Source of the DNA: Clostridiales bacterium
Lineage (GTDB): Bacteria; Bacillota; Clostridia; Saccharofermentanales; DTU023
Direction of reading: 5' to 3'
Length of the DNA: 6,473 nt
Assembly: GCA_004556455.1 (NCBI GenBank)
Contig: SFGY01000091.1
Coordinates: 1-6,473, forward strand
The first letter of the stretch is position 1. Every line of letters begins with the position of its first letter. Of this stretch, positions 1 to 5,844 are shown one piece after another. The translations under genes and the position numbers were made by a program. The notes under the pieces are model-generated. The model saw only the letters and a list, made by a program, of their open reading frames with translations. It was not told where the DNA came from and searched no databases.

Positions 1-22
1 TTCTAGGCTTTTGCACCTGTTT

Positions 23-31
23 ATGGTACAA
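23..31 (+). promoter_or_regulatory. Possible extended -10 element for the IS66 transposase
   Basis: TGGTACAAT matches an extended -10 (TGn plus a near-consensus TATAAT), about 30 nt before the transposase start codon. No good -35 is visible at the expected distance, which falls at the first bases of the window. This is a tentative call. Confidence 0.3.
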
Positions 32-61
32 TAGAAGTATCAAAAAACGGAGCAGAAGACC

Positions 62-535
62 ATGCCTTCAGGAGTAAAAGATATCCAGCTCTTAGAGCTT
101 AAGGATACAATCTCACAACTGAATAAAACAATCAGCACTCAGAACGAACTCATAAGTTCATTGCAGAAGATGCTGGAAGAACGCAATGCGAAGGACAGTG
201 AAAAAGACCTTCTGATCGCGAATCTCCAGTCTCAGCTTGCGTATCTTAAGAACAAGGTCTTTGGCTCAACCAGTGAAATACGCCATGACCAGCTGGACGG
301 ACAGCTGAATCTGTTCGGTACACCCGTCGGTGATGAAAAGCCTGCGGAAGTGATCGAACCGGAAGTGATCAGCGTCAAGGGGTATACCAAAGAGCGGAAA
401 CCCAAGGCAACCTATGATGACAAGTATAACTCTGTGCGCTCCATTTGTAAACATTTTTTTACGGATATAGTAGGACTGTCTATCAAATTTTTCTGTGTTT
501 CTTTACGACACATGAGCATTCCTCCAGCAGATTGA
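62..535 (+). pseudogene. tnpC: IS66-family transposase (TnpC), N-terminal fragment
   Basis: This is the start of an IS66-family transposase gene, whose full product is usually about 450-550 residues. The ATG at 62 follows GGAG (49-52) with 9 nt spacing. Residues ~8-60 form a leucine-rich coiled coil, followed by LKNKVFGSTSE, the basic-plus-FG-S-SE motif typical of the IS66 N-terminal domain, and then a charged linker ending near KPKATYDDKY (about residue 121, base ~430). After that the frame runs into unrelated DNA and stops at 533-535, inside the antisense of the Maff2 remnant. The zinc-finger and DDE catalytic domains are missing, so it cannot transpose. The frame is open from 62 to 535, but only 62-~430 is transposase. 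The family call is confident; the exact break point is inferred. Confidence 0.85.
431..518. other. AT-rich junction scar between the IS66 and Maff2 fragments
   Basis: About 90 bp separate the last recognisable IS66 codons (~430) from the last recognisable Maff2 codon (522-524). They encode nothing recognisable. The stretch holds a short inverted repeat, GTAAA (447-451) and TTTAC (458-462), around a T-run, followed by ACGGATATAG and a GGACTGTC motif. This loosely resembles the terminal region of IS256-family elements, so it may be the end of a third insertion sequence. That resemblance is from memory and is weak. Confidence 0.3.
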
Positions 536-617
536 CCACGCCCCACACGCCAAGGCCAGCGCCGAGGGCAATCACAAGGGTCTGCAAAGTGGTGATGGCA
601 GAAGCGAAAAACTGCAT
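483..617 (-). pseudogene. Maff2-family small membrane protein, truncated
   Basis: Maff2 proteins are small, hydrophobic, roughly 70-residue proteins encoded next to virD4 in Tn1549/CTn-type conjugative elements. Their exact role is not known, but the location suggests part of the mating channel. The ATG at 615-617 follows AGGAGG (622-627). The first 32 residues read MQFFASAITTLQTLV through VVNLLE, one glycine-rich transmembrane segment, which is the typical Maff2 N-terminus. After Glu32 the family sequence stops and 12 unrelated residues follow to a TGA at 483-485. Roughly the C-terminal half, including the second hydrophobic segment, is gone. Its position downstream of virD4 on the same strand is the normal element order. 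Confidence 0.8.
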
Positions 618-652
618 ATAGCCTCCTATTCTCCGGGATATACCCGGCCATG

Positions 653-675
653 AAAAAGCCGCCCTTGCGGGCGGC
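653..675 (-). terminator. Intrinsic terminator between virD4 and Maff2
   Basis: On the minus strand, the perfect 7-bp stem GCCGCCC/GGGCGGC (669-675 with 658-664) and a 4-nt loop are followed by five T (653-657). It lies after virD4 and before the Maff2 ribosome binding site, so it should end or attenuate transcripts coming from the mobilization operon. Confidence 0.8.
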
Positions 676-686
676 AGCTTACTACC

Positions 687-705
687 TTGGGACGAAATGT
701 CCCAA
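687..705 (-). repeat. Hairpin directly after the virD4 stop codon
   Basis: TTGGGAC (687-693) and GTCCCAA (699-705) form a perfect 7-bp stem with a 5-nt loop, starting 4 nt after the virD4 TAG (710-712). It lacks a T-tract, so it is not a terminator by itself. It could protect the mRNA 3' end or act with the terminator 12 bp downstream. Confidence 0.6.
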
Positions 706-709
706 AGCT

Positions 710-1600
710 CTATACAAAAGCGTCCGGGTCGTCGAGGTCGTCATAGTTGAGAATGTCCTCGTCCTCGTCTGTGAGCGCCTCGTCCGGCACGGACACTTCG
801 TACACCTCACATTCCTCGTTCAGCCCCGGCCGCCTGCGGCGGTCTATGAGCCTTTCGAGGTCAAAGGCGTTTTTCACTTTATCGGCCTCCGCCGTAAAGC
901 GATAATTGGGGTGCTGTTTCAAGTCGTACTTCTTGGAATAGAACGGCGGCAGTCCCCGGAGCTGCAAAATGCACCGATCTCCGGGCATGGTGGCAAGCTC
1001 ACTTGGGGTCATCAGCTCCCGTCCGAGCCGCTGGGTGTTCTGGCTGTAACTTTCAGACTGCCCACGGGAGCGCCCCTCGGTCTGCATGGAGATCGTAGCC
1101 TTGCCCAGCCAGTTCTCGGAAATTTCCTTGATGGTGCTGGCCTCACGGCCACCGAGGAATAGTACGCTGTCCATGTTGCCGAGAATGGTTTCTGCGTTCT
1201 TATCGTAGATGGCCTTGCATTGGGCAAGCTGCTGATACAGCAGGCACAGACTGATCTCACGGGAGCGGATGACCGCCACCAGCTTTTCCAAGTTTGGCAC
1301 CTGCCCGGTGTTGGCCGCCTCGTCCCACAGTACCCGCACATGATGGGGCAGCCGTCCACCGTGAACATTGTCCGCCCGTTCGCACAGGAGATTGAACATC
1401 TGCGAAAAGGCCAGCGCCACAAGGAAATTGTAGGTGCTGTCCGTGTCGCTGATGCAGAAGAATGTCGCCGTCCGGCGATCCCCCATGCGGTCAAGCTCCA
1501 GCTCGTCATAGGACATGATCTCCCGGAGCTGGGGGATGTCAAAGGGCGCAAGCCGAGCGCCGCAGGAGATCAAAATGCTTTTGGCCGTCTTGCCAGAGAC
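710..1600 (-). pseudogene. virD4: VirD4/TraG type IV coupling protein, C-terminal half
   Basis: VirD4 is the membrane-anchored ATPase that brings the relaxosome to the conjugation channel. Full-length homologues in clostridial conjugative elements are about 600 residues; about 296 remain here. Recognisable sequence starts near codons for GKTAKSILISCGARLAPFD (~1594 downward). The Walker B region reads VRVLWDEAANTG, followed by VIRSREISLCLLYQQ and the conserved GRELMTPSELATMPGDRCILQLRG. The C-terminus is strongly acidic, ending DPDAFV. The N-terminal transmembrane anchor and Walker A loop are absent. The family frame is closed by a TGA at 1607-1609 just upstream, and the only nearby start, TTG at 1573, is an internal leucine of the family, so this is not a real gene start. 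It is joined directly to the region downstream of tnpW, which indicates a deletion or recombination junction at ~1594-1610. Confidence 0.88.
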
Positions 1601-1638
1601 GAAAAGTCAAGGACTTTTTCATCAAATTCAAAAAGAAG

Positions 1639-1797
1639 TTACATTTTGCGGACTTCCTCACGAAGCAGACGCTTGATTTTGTCCTCCATCGTCTCTTTTG
1701 CGGTCTGGCTGAAATGCACACGGACGATATAGGTTGTCTTTCCGATCTGCTTTCTGACAGTCGGGCAAGGGGCGGTGTTGGTTGCGGTATTGTTCAT
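1639..1797 (-). CDS. tnpW: Transposon-encoded protein TnpW
   Basis: A 52-residue protein too short for many gene finders. The ATG at 1795-1797 follows AGGAGG (1805-1810) with 7 nt spacing. The protein begins MNNTATNTAPCPTV and continues RKQIGKTTYIVRVHFSQTA, ending with a basic helix (KIKRLLREEVRKM) and a TAA at 1639-1641. This matches the small TnpW proteins named from Tn4451-type mobilizable transposons, whose function is unknown. The strand-order-helix pattern suggests a small nucleic-acid-binding protein, but that is inference. It is the last gene of the mobilization operon. In intact relatives a site-specific recombinase gene often follows; here virD4 sequence follows instead. Confidence 0.85.
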   Translation of the reverse strand: MNNTATNTAPCPTVRKQIGKTTYIVRVHFSQTAKETMEDKIKRLLREEVRKM

Positions 1798-1869
1798 TCA
1801 AAATCCTCCTGTAAATGAAAAATGCCCGGTGACTGTTCATCATCGAGCGGTGTCAGTATGAGGGAACAA

Positions 1870-1918
1870 GGCAAGGCGGCAACATTAAGGTATCTATAAA
1901 ACCCTTGCCGTCTTTGCC
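1870..1918. repeat. Imperfect inverted repeat overlapping the end of the primase-helicase ORF
   Basis: GGCAAGGCGGCAA (1870-1882) pairs with TTGCCGTCTTTGCC (1905-1918) around a 22-nt loop, with one small internal mismatch/bulge. The right arm also contains repeated GGCAA units on the minus strand. It lies in the ~140 bp between the family's natural stop of the primase-helicase gene (1940-1942) and tnpW. No T-tract follows on the minus strand, so a terminator is unlikely; an mRNA-processing or binding site is possible. Confidence 0.5.
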
Positions 1919-3684
1919 ACGCTTGCCGTGTTCCTGTTGTCAGTCTCGGAGATAGCAGACCCATGCTGTGCCAGTTCCAGAATGAGCATTTGCGCCTGTG
2001 CGGTCTTGCTCTCGGTCTTGGCGGTGTCTGTCCCGGCAAGAAGCTCGTCAGCGGTAATGTCATAAGCCCCTATCCACTCAAAACCTTTCTCATCTCCCAG
2101 AGAAAAGGCAAGGGACTGTCCGGGCGGCGCAAGGGAGCTTTTCTCATGGATCAGCACCCTCGTTGTGGGGCTGTCCTTCAGCTTGCCGATAAAGAGCAGA
2201 CTGCGGACTGCCGCCGTAATGTCGATAGACCCTAATCCCCGGTAGGTGATTTGCGTTCCTGCGGCTTTGTTGAGGTGTCCGATCAGCACGATAGCGCACC
2301 CGGTAGCCTGTGCAATGTCTCCCAGACTGCGGAATATCGGGCGCACCTCGTTTGCTCTGTTCATGTCCACATCTGCGCCCAGAAACGCCTGTACCGGGTC
2401 AATGATAACAAGCCTTGCGTTGTTCTCACGGATTGCCCTTGCTATGCGCTCATCGGCAAGGGTCAGAGGTGCGTCCCTGTCATCAATGACAAGCACTCGT
2501 TCAAGGTCTGCGTTCGCTTCCATCAGTCTGGGCTTGACGGTATCGCCCAGACCGTCCTCGGCGGTTTGATAGATGATGTTGAACGGCTCAAGGGTTTCCA
2601 TACCGGGCAAGGGCTTTCGGTTGGTGCAAGCCGCCGCAAGACGCATGGCAAAGTAGGTCTTGCCCTCGCCGGGATTGCCCTGTATGATCGTCAGCTTTCC
2701 AAAGGGGATATACGGAAACCATAGCCAATCCACGCTCGTCAGCTCCACATCTGCCATACGGAGCATGGGGACAGGCTGGGCGGTGGGCAGCTCTCGCAGC
2801 GTGATTGTCTCGGCTATGAATTTGCGGCTGGGAATGTCCCCTTGCTGACGGAGAACATCGTTCCAGTCTTTTCTTGCCGGGACAAGGCGAATGACGGCGA
2901 TCTCGCCGGGAATGTCCTGTGCCAGCCGGGTGCAGGCTTCACTTCCTGCGGTGTCGCTGTCAAGGCAGAGGAACACTTTTCGGGTGTCCTTGCGTTCAGA
3001 AAGAAAACGGTCAAGGGCTTTGCCCGAAACGCCGCCCAGGGCAAGATAATTTCTTGTCTGCCAATCCTGCGGATAAAGGCAGATAAAGGACAAAAGGTCA
3101 ATCGGCGCTTCAAAAACAAAAAGCTGGTTGCCGTTTCCCTCATAGCGGAACGGATAGGACTTGTCAGACCCGGTAATATCCTGTCTGAATGTGTCTGCCG
3201 TTCCTCGCACATGGGCGTATCTCGGTGTGCCGTTTCGGTCTCTGCCGACAAACACAACATTGTGCCGCTTTGCGTCCTCGTAAATATCCCCGGAAAGAAG
3301 AAAAGCCTCAACAAGCGTTTTGTTGAGACCTCGGCTTTCGCAAAGATATTGAATTGCTCTGTCGGCTGTTCGGTTGTGCAAGGGCAAGTGGAACGCTGTG
3401 TGCGGTGCTGTGGTGGCTTCGGTCTGTCCCTCGCCGTTTTCGCCTGTCAACATCTGGACGGCTTCGGGAAAGGACTTGCCGTAAAACTCCATGACAAAAT
3501 CAATGGGATAGCCGCCCTTGCTCTGGCTATGGCGAAACCACTTGTTTCCCCGGACGGTCAGGCTGTCATGTTCTTTCCAGCGGTATTCCCGTCCGCTTTT
3601 GATAAGCGTCTCTCCCTGTGTGCGGAGAAATTCTTCCAAACTGACGGTGTTTGCCCGGTCAATCTGCGCTTGGGTGTAATTCAT
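1894..3684 (-). CDS. TOPRIM primase / RepA-like DnaB-type helicase, C-terminus altered
   Basis: A 596-residue cytoplasmic replication protein that likely primes and unwinds the mobilized or excised element. Residues ~1-85 form a DUF3991/primase-like N-domain (WKEHDSLTVRGNKWF, GGYPIDFVM) lacking zinc-finger cysteines. Residues ~186-276 form a TOPRIM domain with FEAPID (Glu192) and LDSDTAG (Asp242, Asp244). Residues ~310-535 form a RepA/AAA_25 ATPase with Walker A GNPGEGKT (336-343), Walker B LVIIDP (Asp429) and the IVLIGH motif (His470). The ATG at 3682-3684 overlaps the mobL stop as ATGA, with GGAGGA upstream, so translation is coupled. After about residue 570 the frame departs from the family. 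Another frame at 1940-1972 still encodes GTAWVCYLRD and its natural stop, the usual C-terminus. An out-of-frame deletion has therefore removed a C-terminal winged-helix-like region of roughly 50 residues and added ~25 aberrant residues. The catalytic domains are intact, so activity may survive. Confidence 0.88.
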   Translation of the reverse strand: MNYTQAQIDRANTVSLEEFLRTQGETLIKSGREYRWKEHDSLTVRGNKWFRHSQSKGGYPIDFVMEFYGKSFPEAVQMLTGENGEGQTEATTAPHTAFHLPLHNRTADRAIQYLCESRGLNKTLVEAFLLSGDIYEDAKRHNVVFVGRDRNGTPRYAHVRGTADTFRQDITGSDKSYPFRYEGNGNQLFVFEAPIDLLSFICLYPQDWQTRNYLALGGVSGKALDRFLSERKDTRKVFLCLDSDTAGSEACTRLAQDIPGEIAVIRLVPARKDWNDVLRQQGDIPSRKFIAETITLRELPTAQPVPMLRMADVELTSVDWLWFPYIPFGKLTIIQGNPGEGKTYFAMRLAAACTNRKPLPGMETLEPFNIIYQTAEDGLGDTVKPRLMEANADLERVLVIDDRDAPLTLADERIARAIRENNARLVIIDPVQAFLGADVDMNRANEVRPIFRSLGDIAQATGCAIVLIGHLNKAAGTQITYRGLGSIDITAAVRSLLFIGKLKDSPTTRVLIHEKSSLAPPGQSLAFSLGDEKGFEWIGAYDITADELLAGTDTAKTESKTAQAQMLILELAQHGSAISETDNRNTASVAKTARVL

Positions 3685-5089
3685 CGTGATAGTTCCTCCT
3701 TTTTGTGTCGTGTTTGGGGTCGATTTTGGAGCTTTTGTTCCTCTGTGCGCTCGTTAAATCGGGCGGCAGTATCTACACATGACTTGACCTTCCAAAGGCG
3801 GTGTAAATCGTCTCTGACAGCCTTAAACTCGCCATAGGTGGTTTCGTGCGCCTGTTCCAGCTCGTCATACTCGTCGGACAGTTTTTTCATATCCACCTTG
3901 CCGTCCGGGAACTCCCCGATCAGCTTTCGTCTGGCGGCGTAGAACTGTTTCAGTTCCGTTTCATGCTCTGCCTTGTACTTGGCTCTGGGCTTCTCAAACT
4001 TGATTTTCTGCAAGCCGTCATAGACAGGCTTCAAGCTCTGGAAAGCAGCAGAGCTGTCATAGAGCCGCTTAATCGCTTTCATTCGAGCGGTCTGTTCGTC
4101 CAGCGTTTTCTTCAAGCTCTCTGTGGCAGCACTGTGTTCGCTGACACGGCGTTCCAAATCCTCAAGAGAGTAAATGCCGTTTGCCCGGAGATAATTGAAA
4201 GTCTCGTTCATCTCCTTTAGGTTGCTGACCTTGCCTTTCTGCGAATATGCCCCGGCTCTGCGGCTGGTGTAATAGGCGTTCAGCAGAGAAACAAGGTCGG
4301 GTGCCTGCGGCTTGGCAAGCTCCGCTTTTGCTTCGGCAATCCAATCAAACAGGAGAGTGATTTTCTTCTTGATGTCACGGATAACGGCATTGGTTGCTCT
4401 GATCCAGCGGTTGAACTCGCCCTTCTCGGTGCGTATGCCTTTCTTCTCCATTGCCCGGACGGTTGCGCCCTCATGAACGGTGGGAAGAAGCTCCACGCCC
4501 TGACGCTCATAGCTTCGGTGGTCGATACGAACGTCAAGCTCCTTTTCCGCAAACTTGGCATTGCATAGCTCCGCCCATGTCTGCCGCCAGTATTCCAGCG
4601 TTTCGGGACTGCCCCAGTCGGTAGTGGGAACGGCGTTGAAAACAAACTCGCCGTTCTGGTCTCGGATACGGTTGCCGTCCTCGTCCAGCTCATACACCCG
4701 GCGTTGCTTTAGCCCCCATTTGCCGTCCTGCTCGATGGGGCGGATAGGGCAAAGCACATGAAAATGCGGGTTTGGTATGCCGCCGTCCTCACGGTCTGGC
4801 TGGTGTACGGCGAAGTCAACCACCATGCCACGGCTCACAAAGTTCTCCAACAAAAATTGCCTTGCAAGAGCGATGTTTTCCTCAAGGGAAAATTCATTCT
4901 GCAAGGCAATGTCAAAGCTGTATGCAAGCTGGGCGTTCTTTCCACGCTCGCGCCCTTTCGGGTGTAGTCGCTGTACTCTCCGTAATACTCGCTATACAAT
5001 CGCTCCCCGGCACGGTAGGCGGCAGAAGCAATAGCGGACTGTCCTGCGCTTCGCTTAGTCTGTGTGACACTCAGATGAAATAGCGCCAT
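3681..5089 (-). pseudogene. mobL: MobA/MobL (MOBQ) relaxase, split by a frameshifting deletion
   Basis: Relaxases of this family nick oriT and stay bound to the 5' end of the transferred strand. The gene starts at ATG 5087-5089 (MALFHLSVTQTKRSAGQSAI), with predicted catalytic Tyr25 in SAAYRAGE, the same position as in RSF1010 MobA. The first frame follows the family to DYTRKG (~4952) and then reads out of frame to a stop at 4835. The second frame resumes the family at GKNAQLAYSFDIALQNEFS (from 4943) and runs to 3681. It contains the metal-binding histidines of FAVHQPD and NPHFHVL, followed by long coiled-coil and basic regions. About 30 codons between the two parts, present in relatives, are missing and the net shift is out of frame. 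The first ATG of the second part (4902-4904) has no ribosome binding site. The gene is therefore probably non-functional. It overlaps DUF3847 by 35 bp and the helicase gene by 4 bp, showing a compact operon. Confidence 0.88.
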
Positions 5090-5414
5090 TGGCTTTCAAC
5101 TCCTTTTCTCTGTTTGCTTGCTTGATGTGGGTAATCGCCATGTGACGGACGGCTCGCTGGACTTCGGACAGAGAAAAGATGTACTCCATCAGCTCTGTCA
5201 TTTCGGTGCGTGTGAGATCTTTGACCTCCGGGGCAAGGCTCTCAATCGTGCCGCCCAGATTGCAAAGACGATGGGTGCGTTTCTGCCTTTCGCCTTTCTC
5301 CAGATATTTCTTTCTGTTCTCAAGACGGTTGAGCTTGTGCTTCTCCTGTGCAAGCTGCGTCTCAGCTCGTTCCTTTTCGGCTCGGAGCTGTTCAAGGGTT
5401 TTCGGTTTTGTCAT
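5055..5414 (-). CDS. DUF3847 protein, mobilization-operon partner of MobL
   Basis: A 119-residue protein of the DUF3847 family, which is regularly encoded just upstream of MobA/MobL relaxases in clostridial elements. Function is not established; the position and charge suggest a relaxosome accessory or oriT-binding role. Residues ~5-50 form a highly charged coiled coil (TLEQLRAEKERAETQLAQ, KHKLNRLENRKKYLEKGE). The conserved block THRLCNLGGTIESLAPEV and MTELMEYIFSLSEVQRAVRH follows at ~55-95. An in-frame ATG at 5462 exists, but the start at 5412-5414 is chosen because it has AAGGAGG at 5424-5430 with 9 nt spacing and begins MTKPKTLEQL like relatives. Its end overlaps the mobL start by 35 bp. 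It appears intact. Confidence 0.88.
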   Translation of the reverse strand: MTKPKTLEQLRAEKERAETQLAQEKHKLNRLENRKKYLEKGERQKRTHRLCNLGGTIESLAPEVKDLTRTEMTELMEYIFSLSEVQRAVRHMAITHIKQANREKELKANGAISSECHTD

Positions 5415-5446
5415 TGTGCTTGACCTCCTTTTTTGATTTTGGGGAT

Positions 5447-5492
5447 AAAAAAAGACCGTCAACTTTTCGCATAGTGCGACCAGTCAACGGTC
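5447..5492 (-). terminator. Rho-independent terminator/attenuator before the mob operon
   Basis: On the minus strand, GACCGT (5487-5492) pairs with ACGGTC (5454-5459) and a run of seven T follows (5447-5453). Nested inside are AC/GT and a 4-bp CGCA/TGCG stem with a 3-nt loop. It ends 17 nt before the DUF3847 ribosome binding site (5424-5430). No promoter can fit between the two, so operon transcripts must pass through this hairpin. Confidence 0.65.
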
Positions 5493-5689
5493 AGTTTTTC
5501 GGTATTCAGTTTTTCAAACTTGCTGGCGACGAACAGCATTTTATGCTGTTTGCGGACGGCAAGTCCACAAGGGATAGCCGCTTTAGCGGCGCAAGGGGGT
5601 GTAGCCACCTTGACGGAACGAAGTGACGCAACATTCTCGGTCAAGCAGTTTTCTTCTGCTGACGGAGAATGAAGCTCCGCAGGACGCAC
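5459..5689 (-). CDS. Possible 76-residue leader ORF, unknown function
   Basis: The frame starts at GTG 5687-5689 with GGGAG (5694-5698) 4 nt upstream and ends with TGA at 5459-5461. The product begins MRPAELHSPSAEENCLTE and ends KLTVDWSHYAKS. I recall near-identical hypothetical proteins in clostridial mobile elements, but I do not know a domain. The start lies just inside the oriT hairpin and the stop lies inside the terminator's 3' arm. The DNA under it is full of hairpins (5532-5550, 5577-5590, 5632-5671), so conservation could reflect DNA or RNA structure rather than a protein. It may be a regulatory leader ORF, an ordinary small gene, or not translated at all. Confidence 0.35.
   Translation of the reverse strand: MRPAELHSPSAEENCLTENVASLRSVKVATPPCAAKAAIPCGLAVRKQHKMLFVASKFEKLNTEKLTVDWSHYAKS
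5532..5550. repeat. Perfect hairpin in the leader region
   Basis: AACAGCAT (5532-5539) and ATGCTGTT (5543-5550) form a perfect 8-bp stem with a 3-nt loop. It is part of a series of stem-loops between the oriT and the mob operon. Confidence 0.75.
5577..5590. repeat. GC-rich hairpin in the leader region
   Basis: GCCGC (5577-5581) and GCGGC (5586-5590) form a perfect 5-bp stem with a TTTA loop. No T-tract follows on either strand, so it is not a terminator. Confidence 0.65.
5632..5671. repeat. Long 15-bp hairpin near the oriT
   Basis: CATTCTC (5632-5638) pairs with GAGAATG (5665-5671). Inside it GTC pairs with GAC and AGCAG (5644-5648) pairs with CTGCT (5656-5660), closing a 7-nt loop. There is one G/G mismatch and one bulged A. 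This is the strongest fold in the intergenic region and sits 19 bp from the oriT hairpin. A binding site for an accessory protein, a structured leader RNA or a single-strand DNA structure are all possible. Confidence 0.75.
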
Positions 5690-5690
5690 G

Positions 5691-5739
5691 ATACTCCCGA
5701 TAGGAGAGTATAGAAGTGCGCCCTTTAGTTCCTAAAGGG
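5691..5739 (+). other. oriT: Origin of transfer (oriT), MOBQ/R1162-like
   Basis: The arrangement mirrors the RSF1010/R1162 oriT. An inverted repeat, ATACTCCC (5691-5698) with GGAGAGTAT (5703-5711, one bulged A), lies just before the core AAGTGCGCCCT (5714-5724). R1162 carries a hairpin followed by the same core. By analogy the nick falls between G5720 and C5721 on the plus strand. The first DNA transferred would then lead rightward and the mob genes would enter last, as is usual. A perfect second hairpin, CCCTTTAG (5721-5728) with CTAAAGGG (5732-5739), begins exactly at the predicted nick. The MobA/MobL gene of the matching family lies next door. The site appears intact even though the relaxase gene is broken. 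Confidence 0.85.
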
Positions 5740-5844
5740 ATTTTATCAGTGCGACAAACTGAAATTTGTAGTTATCTATACTCATTTGGAATTTCGATAT
5801 GAAATGTCTCACACAATAACTTCACATCATGCACATCATTCTCA

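Noticed and set aside
412..651. 79-residue minus-strand ORF over the Maff2 region
   Set aside because: It is a different frame from Maff2 and has no family resemblance. The Maff2 frame at 483-617 has the correct ribosome binding site.
650..1162. Long plus-strand open frame opposite virD4
   Set aside because: It lies antisense to clearly recognisable VirD4 sequence, has no ribosome binding site and encodes no recognisable protein.
1794..2063. 89-residue minus-strand ORF overlapping the helicase 3' end
   Set aside because: Its first part is an out-of-frame reading of the helicase gene and its last part is the noncoding spacer before tnpW. No ribosome binding site is visible at its start.
2842..3837. 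331-codon plus-strand open frame
   Set aside because: It is antisense to the primase-helicase, whose TOPRIM and N-terminal motifs are unambiguous. Long antisense frames are common in such GC-balanced genes.
5434..5462. TTGACG as a -35 box for the mob operon
   Set aside because: The corresponding -10 (AAATCA) is poor and transcription would start on the ribosome binding site. The sequence is better explained as the terminator's 3' arm.
5473..5755. Direct repeat AGTGCGAC (5473-5480 and 5748-5755) as element attachment sites
   Set aside because: Eight bases is short, the copies flank only the oriT leader and not a complete element, and no recombinase is present. It could be a minor relaxosome repeat, but there is nothing to support an att site.
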